From positions 310,001-374,000 of the forward strand of contig NC_089391.1 in assembly GCF_003171515.1 (NCBI RefSeq): 64,000 bases of DNA. The letters run 5' to 3'. Numbering within the stretch: position 1 is the first letter of the stretch; the number at the start of each line of letters is the position of its first letter. Positions 1 to 10,885 of the stretch are shown one piece after another. The notes beneath the pieces were generated by a model. That model was given only the letters and a program-made list of their open reading frames with translations. It was not told where the DNA came from and did not search any database. Made by a program: the position numbers and the translations under genes. Source of the DNA: Pyrenophora tritici-repentis. Its lineage: Eukaryota; Ascomycota; Dothideomycetes; Pleosporales; Pleosporaceae.

Positions 1-199
1 TGTGGAGCCGATGGAGCTTGGCGCGTCACGTCGCGAGAATCTTCTAGACTAGTTGTCGATGCGTGCCTGTGGATATTCTCAGCGCGCTTTGCTCTTTGCT
101 TAGTAGCTCGATGGCGACGGTGAAATTCACAATATGTGTGTTGTCCGGGTGCATCTGGACATGAAAGGCTGTAACCACAGTGTCCTGCTCTGGTGCGCT

Positions 200-345
200 C
201 TTTTATTCTCTCACGATACTCTTTGTTAGAGTTCTTTTTGCTGATAGTAGGCATGGGGCCGGTGGAAATCGGGCTTGAAGTGGATTTGAGGCGTTGAGGC
301 AGGGCGTTGAGGCAGGGTGTTGAGGCAGGGTGTTGAGGCAAGTTT
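200..345. repeat. dispersed repeat with 13-bp minisatellite
   Basis: A block at 211-296 recurs with few changes at 44781-44868. It ends in about 3.7 tandem copies of a 13-bp unit (gttgaggcagggt) at 293-340; the second copy has a decayed version of the same tandem tail. The copy at 44.8 kb lies just upstream of a pogo transposase, so the block may be a pogo-element end, but no terminal repeat could be defined. The flanks 1-199 and 346-550 show no gene. Confidence 0.6.
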
Positions 346-550
346 GGCAGGCCGCCCGAATGGCCGAGTATGCTAAGACGCTAACTTACCGGTACCTACC
401 GTGCACGGTCACCTTTTGCCTCGGGTCAACTTTTGACGCACCCCACCAACATGAGAAACTCAGAAAATGAAGCTGTAGAGCCACCAACAAAAGCTATTAT
501 CGCGAGATACCTTAGAATTGTACTCACTATACTATTGCGATCAACTTGTG

Positions 551-1165
551 CTACTTGTATTTACTTGGTACCTTGGTGGTGCGGCCAAGGCGGGTGGTTT
601 GAGTTGGGACGGGTGGTGCAGCCACATCAGCTTGTACATTAGATGAATCAACAACAACACGTTTCTGATGCTTCTGCTTCTGAGTAGACGCTTGTGAGGC
701 CTTGCACTTACCCTTTTGGAACAGTTGTGTAGCTTTTTCGGCGTCGCGAGCTGCTTTCTGGCGCTCCTTTTCAGCTAGCTTTGCGGCTCGCTCCTTCTCC
801 CGCACCTCCTTAAGTCTCTCTCTCTCAAGACGCTTCTCCTGAGCTTTTTGGAGCTTAAGTAATCGAGCTTGCTTCTTTAGCTCAGATCTCTCAGCTTTCT
901 GGAGTTGTAGCTCATGTTGCTGTCGTCGTCGTACCATCTCATCGTCCCTGGCTTGACGTACTTTCCTGGGCGACCAGAAAACAGCTCCACCGTTATACTC
1001 CTGGGGATTATTAAGTTGGAGGGTATAGCTCTTCCTTTTGTGTCTCTTTTTGACCAAAAGAGCTTCTCTTAAGCCCCTGATCTCTCCATGGAGGATACTG
1101 TTTTGAGCTGAGATATGGTGGAGGCTTCGGCGGAGCTTTTTCACCTCCTTAGTGCTCTGTGCCAA
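551..1165 (-). pseudogene. pogo/Fot-type transposase, C-terminal fragment
   Basis: A 204-codon open frame matches the tail of fungal pogo (Fot1/DDE_1, CENP-B-like) transposases: a basic segment, then the 'GGAVFWSP' block typical of the family's end, then a long highly charged Lys/Arg/Glu coiled coil. The DNA-binding domains and DDE catalytic core are absent, so this is a fragment that cannot encode a transposase. On the upstream side (about 1190) it abuts a LINE remnant on the same strand. The family call rests on recalled similarity of the tail region. Confidence 0.65.
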
Positions 1166-1191
1166 TGGGGGAGAAACTTGTAGTATTAGGA

Positions 1192-2172
1192 CTATGGGAA
1201 TGAGAGACTATATACGGAGGCCAAGGCGCTAGCCGCAGGGACCAAGTAATCACGTGGATGGACGTTCACCTCAACACTGACACAGAGTACGATCTCCCTC
1301 TGGCTAGGCAGTGAGAGTTGTAGTGCGTGTTTGAGTCCTCTGCACGCGCCTATAGCCTCCGCATCGAAGACGTGGCTAAGGGCATTTAGTGAGCCTTGTC
1401 CAGTCGCCACGGCGGCCTGGCCCTGGTATATAGCGTACCCGTATGTGACCACCCTTGTACCATTGATTTGTTGTTCAGACCCGTCTGAGAAGACAGTGAT
1501 TGTCTCTTGTCCAAGAGACTCCCACCAGGTGGTGAAATTCTGGGCAGCAATGTCCTTTCCTTGCCCTTGCGTTGGGTCCTGCCTCGACCCGTCTGAAAAG
1601 TGAGGGCTGGCTAGGACGTTTCGGGGTGTGGCGGGTAGCAGTTGTGCTACGCGCTGAACCTTCGATCTTGGTATCCGTCGGTTGCCCGCTGCGCGTCCTC
1701 GTATGACTAGTGGCAGTGTAGTTCTATTAGTAAGTGGGTGCTTGTCGTCTATTGTGCGTAGGTGAACTGCAAAGCGGAGCTTGGCCTCCTCTAGCGCCAC
1801 CTGTGCCGACGGCATCGCAGCTTCTCTTAGCAGTACTGCGTTTGGTGTTGTCCTCCACGCAGGGAGGATTGCCTTCGTGGCTGCTATTAGTGCCTGATCT
1901 ATCGTGGTTAGGTGCCAGCCTACCCTAGTGCTGACCGTGGGTTTACGGGAAACCCTTGCAATTCGTGGGTTCTTAGTCCTGCCCTCGTACCATGTTTCGG
2001 CTCCGTATAGTAGTATGGGCAGGATACATGTTATGGCTGCCTTGCGTAGCGATGCTGCTGGAGGGCCGTGGGCTGTGTTGGCGAGGCTCCGGAGATGGTT
2101 CGCTACTTTCCTAGCTTGCGCCGCCCTTTCTGCGACGTGCTTCTTGAAAGTTAGTCTCTTATCAAACCACAC
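1192..2172 (-). pseudogene. LINE ORF2 fragment (RT thumb plus RNase H)
   Basis: The 326-codon frame is collinear with the end of the reverse transcriptase and the RNase H domain of the LINE-B ORF2 at 49847-51616: shared blocks include 'LGVWFDKRL', 'LLYGAE' and 'VFSDGSEQ', the last carrying the first RNase H aspartate. It lacks the endonuclease and catalytic YADD part on one side and most of RNase H on the other, where reading runs into unrelated sequence before the pogo fragment. It is a dead, truncated copy of a Tad-like LINE related to LINE-B. Confidence 0.8.
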
Positions 2173-2185
2173 CCCAAGTCAGCGC

Positions 2186-2759
2186 AGCGCTGTCTGGCTT
2201 CCCCCTTACGCAGGGGCTACCTTTCGGGTAGTGACCGCACTCTCGGCTTCCTCTAGGCCTCAAGGGAAGCGTGAGGAACCTTGCGCAGTGTTATCTGGTT
2301 CTAAGACGGCAGATTGGTCGCTAGTTAGAGTTCAAACTCCACACTGTCCTGCGGAGCTTGGAGCACTCACTGTCGAGTATGCTGACTATGTGTAGCGGGT
2401 GCTTGCAAGGAAGTCACATTACTCAATCACTTAATGAGTTACGCAAGTTAGAAAAGAGGGCTGCGAGAGGGAATGCAAGCTTGTTTAGTGTGCTTTTTAA
2501 GCATATAGTGTAACGGTGGGATCAAGGAAGAGGGGGATTTGCATTGTTTGAGTAGCTATGAAGGAGGGCAGCTATATATAAGAATGTGGGATGTACCAAG
2601 TGTGGTAGCGAGAGCAGTACCCAACTTGTACCAGAATAGGTCTTGGCAAGGCCCAAACCGTTACATATAGGCTAACGTGCTTCACCACCGAGCGGCGCAG
2701 CTCCCCCACCAAAACGACATCGCAACACAACACACGTGATATCTCAACAAACACAACTC
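2186..2759. other. no recognisable gene
   Basis: Between the LINE fragment and the pogo N-terminal fragment there is no ORF with recognisable domains. Short antisense frames at 2572-2930 overlap the start of the pogo fragment and have no domain character. Confidence 0.5.
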
Positions 2760-3550
2760 CAGAGGACCTATACTGAAGCTGATGTACAGGTAGCAATATC
2801 TGACCTTACTAGAAACCAAATTCAAAGTATCTGACGCGCTGGACAAGTCTATAACGTGCCCCAAACAACAATACGCCGACGACGCGACGGGAAGCACTCT
2901 CCACGCGACTGTGAACCAAACTGCAAGCACCTAACAAAACTAGAAGAGGAGGCTATTACTCAGCGTGTAATAGTCGAGGCTGAGAGAGGACTACCCTGTA
3001 GGAGAGACAACGTGCGAGATATGGCCAACAGACTGCTCCGAGAGCGTGGTGGAGAGGACGTTGGCAAGAACTGGGTTGATAGGTTTATCCAGCGCAATCC
3101 GGAGCTGCGTACGCGTCGAAGCCGTCCATACGATCGCCAGCGAGCTGCCTGCGAAGACCCAGTGCTTATTAAGGGCTGGTTTGAGCTGGTTCAGAATACA
3201 AAGGCGAAGTACGGTATTATTGACGAGGACATGTACAACTTTGATGAGACTGGCTTTATTATGGGCAAGATTTTATCACAGGCTCGGACAAACCAGGGAA
3301 ATCTGTCGGCCGGGCAAGCCAGTCTCCATGCATTCACTTCTCACCAGTTAGCTCTCCTCTTATAGGACTAGCTCCTTCTGCTTAAGGGCTAGCCTCCTCT
3401 AGGCAGCACCCCGCACCATATAGCTAGCACTTCGCGGTTCTCAATACAACAACGATTTCGCCCACTCAGTTCCCCGATAAAATCAAAGAAGATCCAGCCA
3501 GGCAATCGAGAGTGGGTTACGCTGGTGCAAGCTGTTGGCGTGACAGCATA
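2760..3550 (+). pseudogene. pogo-type transposase, N-terminal fragment, interrupted by an LTR-like insert
   Basis: From 2766 the frame reads as the Psq-type HTH of a pogo transposase, with a TGA at 2832-2834, and continues through a CENP-B/Tc5-type HTH ('DNVRDMANRLL', 'KNWVDRFIQRNPEL') to the first catalytic motif 'YNFDETGF'. A 176-bp element (3304-3479) interrupts it; beyond the insert a further transposase block ('IQPGNREWVTLVQAVGV') resumes at 3480-3550 in another frame, so an indel is also present. The gene then ends abruptly at the hAT element. Remaining catalytic residues are missing, so it is inactive. Confidence 0.8.
3304..3479 (+). mobile_element. 176-bp solo-LTR-like element, copy 1, TSD AAATC
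   Basis: Starts TGTCGG and ends CCGATA, flanked by 5-bp direct repeats AAATC at 3299-3303 and 3480-3484. An identical 176-bp copy lies at 13931-14106 with a different 5-bp duplication (AGCTA). The 5-bp duplication, TG start, TATA-like centre and lack of coding capacity fit a solo LTR (or a TRIM) better than a DNA MITE, but the terminal dinucleotide is TA, not the usual CA. Confidence 0.85.
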
Positions 3551-3852
3551 TATGGGCAAACCGGTTAACCGGTTGAATTTACGGACCGAAACAACCGACC
3601 GGTCGAACCGGTTAAACCGATTAGACCAGTTGGATTTTATAAGGTATTGTGGTTGTTAGGATGACACCGATCAGATTCGTTCAAGAGTGGGATAATTGAT
3701 TGCTCTAAGGATCAGAAAGATCAGACGGCTAGTCCGGTATTTGTACATGATGGACCAGTCCCTTGGCACGGATCCGGAGTCTCAAAGACCCGATCCGATC
3801 ACGTGATCATCCGACGTCCAACATCAAGTCCCTTTCCGCGACAGGTATCTAT

Positions 3853-5356
3853 CTACCAACCAAAATCAGCCTCAATACACCCAACCAGCTGTTGATCCAA
3901 CTCATTCGCAGCACTTTGATCGATATAGGGATCCGGCGTGATAGGAAATCCTAATCCACTCGCTCGAACAGGGTAAATGTGCCCCTTTTTCAGCCAATTG
4001 CCTATACACTCAACAATCTCAATATTCCGAGGCGTTAGCCTGAGACGACTCCATGAACATGTTCTCCGAGCTCTTGAGAACACCCCTTCGGGCTCTGCAG
4101 ACTCTGCAGGAATTGAGAGGATAGTGATAGCCATTCGAGAGAGACGAGGGTAGGATCGCCTTTGCGTTAGCTGACACCACCACTCTAGTAGAGTAAGCTT
4201 TAAACCATCAAGATCGATAGGTTCCATCTTGATAAAAGAATAGAAATCATCCACACCTCTAGGTAAAGCATACTTAAGCCTTTGCTTTGCCTTGTACTTT
4301 GCAAAGCTATTCAACTTTACTAAATCAAGCTCTACTACAGCCGCCGCATCTCCAGTCAGATAAGTGTCCTCAGTGAATTGAGTATTGAACTCCTCTTCCC
4401 AAATTATGCCAGCTGATTTGATTGCAGAATCAACCCAAGCCTTCTCCCAGAATGTGTCAAGATATGCGCGGCGAGATGACGGATCAAGAAGGATAGCAGC
4501 TCCGTAGGCAGGAACCTCGTCAGCACGACTATAGTACTTGTTGAGGACAAACCAGCCCATATTGATAGCTCTGACCATACGGAGGTCCTTTTCAGGCCCA
4601 GAGGAGTATCTCTTCTACAAGCCTTGTTAGTAAAGAATCCTAGAGTCTTAGCTTTCTAAACGTACCTTCTCATCTTCAAACTTCTTTAGAAGAATCTCAA
4701 TAATAAGCAGCGGTTGAGCAATTGAGCTCTTCCCCTCCGCGTACAAAGTAGCCTCAGCAAATGTCTCAAGGAACTCATGTGCTCTATCAAGAATCTGCCA
4801 GTCCTCTCCAGTAAGCCGGTTATCTCCGAGAGCTACTTCATGCTGAAACATAAACTCCACAATCTGAGGTTTCATCCTTTTTGCTCGGCTGATGAAGTAA
4901 TACCATGAGTTCCAGCGAGTGCGATTGTCGATCCCTAGCTGCAGTCCTACAGTATCTCGCCATAAGTCCATGTAGATAGTAGAACTGCGGAGCAATTTAG
5001 CAAGATCATGAGCTTGCGTAATGCTGGAATGTTCTCAATGCCCACAAACTTATCAGCAGTAGACTCCTGGCTTGCTACACTCTCAGCTGTATTCGCACGC
5101 CGCCTCTTTCTAGGTTCTTGTACAGCCTGATCCTTTTCCGTAGAACGCTCTTCTGCCTCTCTTTTTCGCCTCTCAGCTAGCACATCTGAGAATGTATTAA
5201 TAAGCTCTTCGCCCTCAACTTCAGCGGCCTCAGTAAATGCAGCTTCAAGTGCTTCCTTCGATGACGCAAGTAGAAATGCTTGGAGGCTTAGGTTGATGAT
5301 ATGGGCTATACAGCGAACACGCCGTTGCTCTGCATTGAAGGAAATGCCCTTTGCAT
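3853..5356 (-). pseudogene. hAT transposase remnant with an intron
   Basis: Reading from 5356 downward: the 'RRVRCIAHIINL' block of the hAT core, a basic linker, 'RTRWNSWYYFISRA', the 'EDEK' region, then after an intron 'INMGWFVLNKYY' and the C-terminal hAT dimerisation domain ('PRLSRMAITILSIPA...EGVFS'). The intron is at 4615-4665 (51 nt; GTACGT donor, ACTAAC branch point, TGTAG acceptor). The BED zinc finger and first catalytic part are missing beyond the LTR inserted at 5362, and a frame change is needed near 4990. It cannot encode a complete transposase. Confidence 0.8.
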
Positions 5357-5361
5357 AAAGT

Positions 5362-5525
5362 TGTCAGATTAGATAAGATATTGCACAAAAGTGATAGATG
5401 TTCATAATTGATTGTTCTTGTGTCTGTTCTAAGGTGCGCGCTGAGAGTTTTGTTCAGCTAAGACGCTAACCCGTTATTAGCTAGCGGTGTCGGCACTTTC
5501 GGCTCGACACGCCTGCTATCTGACA
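5362..5525 (-). repeat. diverged LTR-A copy (Copia-II LTR family), reverse orientation
   Basis: Begins TGTCAGATTAGATAAG and ends CTATCTGACA, matching both ends of the 164-bp LTR of Copia-II read in reverse; the length (164 bp) is also equal, but the centre is strongly diverged. It cuts the hAT transposase. No matching flanking duplication is visible, so this is an old or rearranged insertion. Confidence 0.65.
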
Positions 5526-5661
5526 GGTGGCTGGTATATTGGTATTGATTATCTAAAAACATAGGTGCTACGAAGGTACACCTAAGCTCAGCACAAGTTG
5601 GGCCGAAGTTGGGCCGAAGTGTTGAGCAGCCGACATCCCCACCGATACTCACGATCCGACA
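5526..5661 (+). repeat. partial LTR-B copy
   Basis: Matches the 3' two thirds of the complete LTR-B at 58055-58248 (shared gctacgaaggtac and gatactcacgatccgaca blocks) and ends at the same CCGACA terminus. The first part is missing at the junction with the preceding LTR-A remnant. Confidence 0.7.
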
Positions 5662-5666
5662 CTTAT

Positions 5667-5849
5667 TGTCGGTATACACACGGTGTGTCGCCTAATGAGG
5701 CCTAATGTACCGCCTCGATCCTACTTCGGATCCCCTCAGGTCCGATGATATGTATACCTTCGTAGCCCCCACATTCGTAGACAATACCAATACACAAGAT
5801 TACCTTAGTTACTGTTGTTCGCCGTACGATCGTACAAGGCCTTCCAACA
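5667..5849 (-). mobile_element. solo LTR-B variant, TSD CTTAT
   Basis: 183 bp, TGTCGG...CCAACA on the plus strand (TGTTGG...CCGACA when read in reverse), flanked by CTTAT at 5662-5666 and 5850-5854. Its end regions match LTR-B in inverse orientation. It lies next to the partial forward LTR-B copy, producing a head-to-head arrangement with roughly 50-bp inverted repeats. Confidence 0.85.
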
Positions 5850-5984
5850 CTTATAGATATTTAACTAGTTAACCGATTTAACCGATTTAACCGATTTAAT
5901 TATATTAATTAAACCGGTCGACCGAGACCGACCGAAAACGCCGACCAACCGGTTAACCGGAATAACCGACCATTTTGCCTATGT

Positions 5985-7561
5985 ATGAGCCCAAAACAGA
6001 CGCTACTGAGACCTGAACTGTTTGAGACGCCAGTGGAAATCTGCCTCACAAAAACAGATCGCTCCATCTATCAGATCATTGAGGATGAGTACGAAGCCGA
6101 CCCACTCGACCCGCTGGTCAAGGAAACCTTGCAACTGCTTAAAGATGGTGCGCGACGGTCGAAGATCCTGACCTTGAGCGAATGCGAAGCTAGAGGAGGA
6201 CGCTTGTACTATCGCGACCGGCTCGTTATACCTGACAACGATGAGCTCAAGATGAAGATCCTCCGCGCAGCACATGACTCCGCGTGTGGTGGCCATCCTG
6301 GCCGTGGCAAAACACTCGAGCTCGTCCAACGTAAGTACTACTGGCCCGCATGTTCGACACAATTCGTCGATACGTCAGCTGCTGCCATATCTGTCGCCGT
6401 TCGAAAGCTTCTCGTGAGAAGTGCCACGGCCTTCTGAAACCGCTGCCTGTACCTGAACGGAGATGGCAAGACATCTCTATCGACTTCGTTGTCGATCTCC
6501 CTGAATCTGAAGGGTATAAAAACATCATGGTAGTCGTTGAACGGTTAACAAAATACCGTTATATGATCCCTTGTACCAAGATGGAAGCCATAGACGTCGC
6601 GCGAATGTTCCTCCGCTACGTGTGGTGCAACCACGGCCTCCCAGACACAATTATTTCTGACCGAGGCAGGCAGTTCGTCTCCGCTTTTTACGACGAATTG
6701 TGCAAACAACTGAAGATCGACCCGCGCTTCTCTACAGGATTTCATCCTGAAACTGATGGTCAAACTGAGAATGCAAACGCCGTCATGGAACAAGTCCTAC
6801 GCGCGTACACAAACTACAGACAGGATGACTGGGTAAGCTGGTTGCCCACCGCCCAGTTCGAAGCCAACAATACTGTATCCGAATCTACTGGGGTGTCCCT
6901 AGGATGGCCTGTTACGGCCAGAACCCCCGAATGGGTTTTGAACCGCCCTACGGCATAAAGAGACCTGCGTACTAAGCCTTACAGGCTCGAGAAGTAAATT
7001 AGATGATCGAGAAGATGCGCGATGTGACTGAGTTCATCCGCGAAGAAATGATATGGGCACAAGCTATGCAACAAGAATATACCAACCGAAAACGGTTGCC
7101 AGCACTAGCGTACGAGGTCGGCGACGAAGTCTGGCTCGACGCCCGCAACATCAGAACACAACGCGCCTCGAAAAAGCTTGACTGGAAGAACTTTGGTCCT
7201 TACCGTGTGGCCAAGAAGATCTCTTCTTACGTATACCGACTCGACCTACCCGCTACGATGAAGATTCATCCAGTATTTCATGTATCCCTCCTCCGACTTG
7301 CGGCGGCAAAATTAGATTTTCTGCCTGGATAGCACGTACCGCCACCTGAACTATTCGTCGTAGACGGCGAACCACATTACTTTGTCGAGAGCGTCGAGAA
7401 CCTCCGCTACAATAAACGACGAAAGCGAAACGAGTACCTCGTGAAATGGGTTGGCTATAAAGAACTTTCTTGGGAACCTGCCGAAGAGCTGAAAGAGAAC
7501 GACACCTTCGTTCGCTTTCACGAACAGTTCCCAGAAAAACCAAAACCGCCAATGTTAACTT
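5985..7561 (+). pseudogene. Gypsy-type (chromovirus) pol fragment: integrase and chromodomain
   Basis: Contains the H2C2 integrase zinc finger (His pair in 'HDSACGGH', Cys pair in 'CCHIC'), the integrase core with Asp in 'ISIDFVVDLP', Asp in 'IISDRGRQF' and Glu in 'TDGQTENANAVMEQ', and a C-terminal chromodomain at about 7381-7500 ('YLVKWVGY', 'SWEPAEEL'). Damage: a frameshift near 6350, another near 6895 and a TAG at 7330-7332. The protease and reverse transcriptase are absent because the element is cut off at the hAT-1 boundary (5984). A purine tract and the 3' LTR follow. Confidence 0.88.
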
Positions 7562-7628
7562 AACCCGACATCAGGAACAATACTGCTATCACTCACTCTC
7601 TCGAGAGCTCTAGAGTAAGGGGGGGTAC

Positions 7629-7946
7629 TGTCACGGTAACCACCGTGGTCCCCTTGACACTCCTACCTCTGACCCATGGGCTCCTACTCTTAACCTGTAC
7701 GCTCCTGCTTCTAATCCGCACGCTCCTATCGCAACAGTGCAACGTACTATCCTCGACAGTATGCTACTGTCTCGACATTGGTATGACATCACATAAGCTT
7801 TCTTCCGCTATATATCTTTCTCTGGCGAAACTCTCCGCTTCTTTTCTTCACGCAACGTCTTGTATTTACACTTGAGTACTGTACGTAGCACACAAATCAA
7901 ACTTCTTTATAAGTTCTCAGATTACTGCTCGTTGTCTCTCGTGACA
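7629..7946 (+). repeat. 3' LTR of the Gypsy fragment (LTR-C)
   Basis: 318 bp, TGTCACGG...CGTGACA, directly preceded by the polypurine tract gagtaagggggggtac (about 7612-7628). A solo LTR of the same family in reverse orientation lies at 36873-37169. The 5' LTR of this element is not in the window. Confidence 0.85.
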
Positions 7947-8629
7947 ATCCCTATGTATAGTTACGCAGCGATAGTTAGTCAAGCCCGGTTTCATCCGGCT
8001 TTGAGGTTTAGGGTATGCAATTGGATCGAGTTCGTGGCGCGTCATATATCGACCAATCATAAGGAGTTGTGTCCACCTTCGTGGTGCGGCTAGCTTAGTG
8101 ATCTAGTGCGTCATCGACCATATCTCACTCTTATTAATTGGTTGCCTTTGGCCATGTGCGCTTGTGCAGCAACTTGTTGCTCTATTGTGAACGTTCAGAT
8201 ACAACACCGTGCTAAGAAACTGAATTAGTATAAACGAAATTCTCTGCGTTTACGTGTCTAGATACTCAACTCTTGGTACTACTGCTTTGACTGTGTCGTC
8301 ACGTGGGCGTGGTTTTTGGGGAAGTTGGTATTTCTTACGAACCAAATGCATGAGTTGGGTGCTGCATGGGACATGACTATAGTCCAATGAACATCTGCCA
8401 CGTCAGCAGCGACACCCATCACTGTGGCGCAATACAAATCTGGATGCCTGGGACCGGGGTCTCGGGGTGGAGCAGCTGGCTTCCGATCGCGACGGCGCTG
8501 AGCTCGGGCTTTACAAGATCAAGAATCGATTTCAGTCTCTGTGATATCCACTAATAAGAAACAAATGTGAGATTCTAGCACCTACGGTCTACTTGCCAGA
8601 GGCCTAAGAGAAGATCGAAAGAGTTTACT
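7947..8629. other. no recognisable gene
   Basis: Sequence between the Gypsy LTR and the first host-gene relic. No domain-bearing frame or clear repeat was seen. Confidence 0.5.
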
Positions 8630-8895
8630 TCATTGAGGACTACAGCATGGAGCTAACACTGTAGCATTTGCCTTGCTATCTCCTATAATTGTTGAAATAT
8701 CGAGCGTACAAGTCAGAGAGGGCTCAATTGGTATCACGCCTAGCTTCCAGCGATTGCATACACTCTGACCGGATCCGTAATTAATAAGGTAAGATGCGGG
8801 GTTATGTTGCTTCCCGAATCGAAGATCTTGGCTGCCGCGGGGTAGACTAGTGTTGAAAGCGAGGTTGTATAAGTAGTTGCACATTGTATGACGTC
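8630..8895 (-). pseudogene. possible relic of a small cysteine-containing protein
   Basis: The last ~85 codons of a minus-strand frame read like the end of a fungal secreted or extracellular protein: alternating hydrophobic and polar residues, spaced cysteines and a final 'ATVLAPCCSPQ'. No start with a signal peptide can be assigned, and the upstream part of the frame looks non-coding. It may equally be chance; I do not recognise a family. Confidence 0.22.
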
Positions 8896-9063
8896 TCTTG
8901 ATCTTCGTACTTATGGCAAAATGCATTCGACTTCCTCCCACTAATGCATGGTCAATTACTTTTGATAAGCCTAGGCTCAAACACCGTTGTCGTTTAGATC
9001 TCGTTTTCTCTCGTACCCTTCCTCATCACGATGGTCTGAGGCGCAGATCTCACTCTTGTAGCT

Positions 9064-10216
9064 ATGACGACATCATCGCCCCTCCTGTTCCAGCCAGACC
9101 CCTTCGGATTAAGTCAGATGCCTTCTCTCCGAGACGGAAATATCCCAAGATTCCTGTTTCGAATCCACACACCAAACTGCTATGGACAAACATCTCTTTC
9201 TAGTGTCATCCCTGAGGCTTGTAAACAGAATGGGTTCAGAGCTACGCAAGATATTTTCACTTGGAATCGACAGGAGGCTGCCAAGATATTGAATGTTCAT
9301 CTGCGATGGTGGAATTATGATGATCCTGTGGACTGTAACCTAGTCTGTTGGACTAGTTCCTTGCTGTTTGCTCTCCAGTACGGTCTGCACCGAGCGCGGC
9401 ACCGTAATCCCGATGGATACGATCCTTCACAGATTGCCTTGTTAATCATCGACACTCGAAATATGCCAAAGGCAGCCTTTGTTAAAGATCTAGAGATCAT
9501 AGACGCTTTCTCGGGCTATTCGGATCCTTATGTTCAACCGAACTTAGCCTACTTACAGCAGCTGCGGCTTAGGCCGATAGGATATTATTTTGGCGAATAC
9601 CTCAGTCAAGGGTATCTCGATATAGAGGGCAAATGTTCCCAAGCGACTATGCAGGACTTGATAGGCAGTGGTTTGTTTCAACTCATGCCTGAGCTGGAGA
9701 GTAAAGATTTTTGGGATCAATGGGCAAAAAGGGTCATCGAGCTCCGGAGGCCTTTCAATGAAACCGTCAACATTAAACAGACAAAAAAGTCCGATGTCCG
9801 CAGAGCCATCGTTATCGCAGAAAGATGTTTTCCTGGTCGATGGGCGATTCCAGTCGCCACAATGCTTCTCGCGCTCAGGCCCTGCCTAGACAAGGATCGT
9901 GTCATCCTAGATGCCTTTGCGTCAATGTATTCTGGTGAGCTATGTGCATCTCCAAGCGTTACGGTACCATGATATACTGAATTCTTGAAGTGGAAGAGGT
10001 GCGACGCCTCTCGTTACGGGATATCAAGATTGATGCAATACGGCTACCTGAAGTCAAGCAGTTTGGGAGACTGTTGAACGATATTCAGTGCCATTTGTTA
10101 GGCGAGGATATCGATCTTTTGAAAAACCCTTTTGCAATGCTGAGGTGAGATATACTGCAATGTTGTCGCATTGAGAGTCGAGTGCTGATACAACAATTCG
10201 CAGTCTAAATGGCTAA
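9064..10216 (+). CDS. fungal-specific protein of unknown function (DUF7587-like), three exons
   Basis: Exons 9064-9934, 9991-10144 and 10204-10216 give 345 residues. Intron 1 (9935-9990) has GTGAGC, ACTGA and TTGAAG signals; intron 2 (10145-10203) has GTGAGA, GCTGATAC and CGCAG; without intron 2 the protein ends at 10148. Near residue 29 is 'RFLFRIHTP', and near residue 93 'LVCWTSSLLFALQYGLHRA', a layout I recall from Pezizomycotina proteins annotated DUF7587; the family name is from memory. No signal peptide or membrane segment is evident. The frame is intact and free of RIP-type stops, unlike nearby repeats, so it is probably a real host gene. Biochemical function unknown. Confidence 0.75.
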
Positions 10217-10885
10217 ATAGGTGTATGCAACAAGCGCAGTAGAGTGAATGTCTGTTTATATCATATTTAACCCACATTCTCGTTCAAACACACGATTATC
10301 ATATCGGCAGTAGCCATCCAAGCGCATGCACGAGAACCTAGCTCTACTCGTGTAACGGCACCACGGTGTTGGCCCATTCACATCTGTTCTGGCTACACTC
10401 AAAGCAAACTAGCATATGATATTTTGCGAGTTGGCATACGATTCATACATTAGCACGATTGCAAATTGCGGATCGTAATCCGATCTGTCCTGTTTTGGTC
10501 TAACTCCATGTATCTTCGCGAGTCATACCAAACCTCCTAACAGCCATCTCACACCTTGAGGATAAGTATGGCCAACTCACCATGACTATCGCTTTGATGT
10601 GCTTTGTCCGAATGCCAGGAATGAGTTTTGCGATGGGTACGAGATCCATTTAGAGCAATCATTCTGGGCATTTAGTGGTGATAAAGAGATACTGTTAAGT
10701 CTGAGGGAGTGCAAATGCCATTACCATACTGCACGTGTCGCTTGTGTTGCTTCTGATGATCGCGACAAGTCCAGCCAGATGCAGGGACGACAGCATCAGT
10801 ATTTGGGGCTCGTTCTTGGTGCAGAAGCGGACGAACCAGGGCAGCGAGGCTGACCGCGACATAACTCGGTGACGACCGTAAGCAA

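Larger units (their letters stand above)
3551..5983 (-). mobile_element. hAT-type DNA transposon remnant (hAT-1) with nested LTRs
   Basis: Both ends carry inverted, CCGGTT-rich termini: the left end begins tatgggcaaa followed by an aaccggttaaccggtt palindrome, and the right end (about 5945-5983) is its imperfect inverse. The right subterminal part has repeated aaccgattt units near 5865-5900. The transposase remnant is on the minus strand, and three LTR pieces lie between its N-terminal side and the right end. No 8-bp duplication is visible, and the flanks (pogo on the left, Gypsy on the right) are unrelated, so the locus was rearranged after insertion. Confidence 0.7.

Noticed and set aside
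433..642. 69-codon ORF
   Set aside because: Overlaps the antisense end of the pogo fragment and has no domain or coding character.
3541..5990. 8-bp duplication for hAT-1
   Set aside because: acagcata on the left and tatgagcc on the right do not match, and the flanks belong to different elements.
6003..6528. Minus-strand ORFs over the Gypsy integrase
   Set aside because: Shadows of the plus-strand integrase frame.
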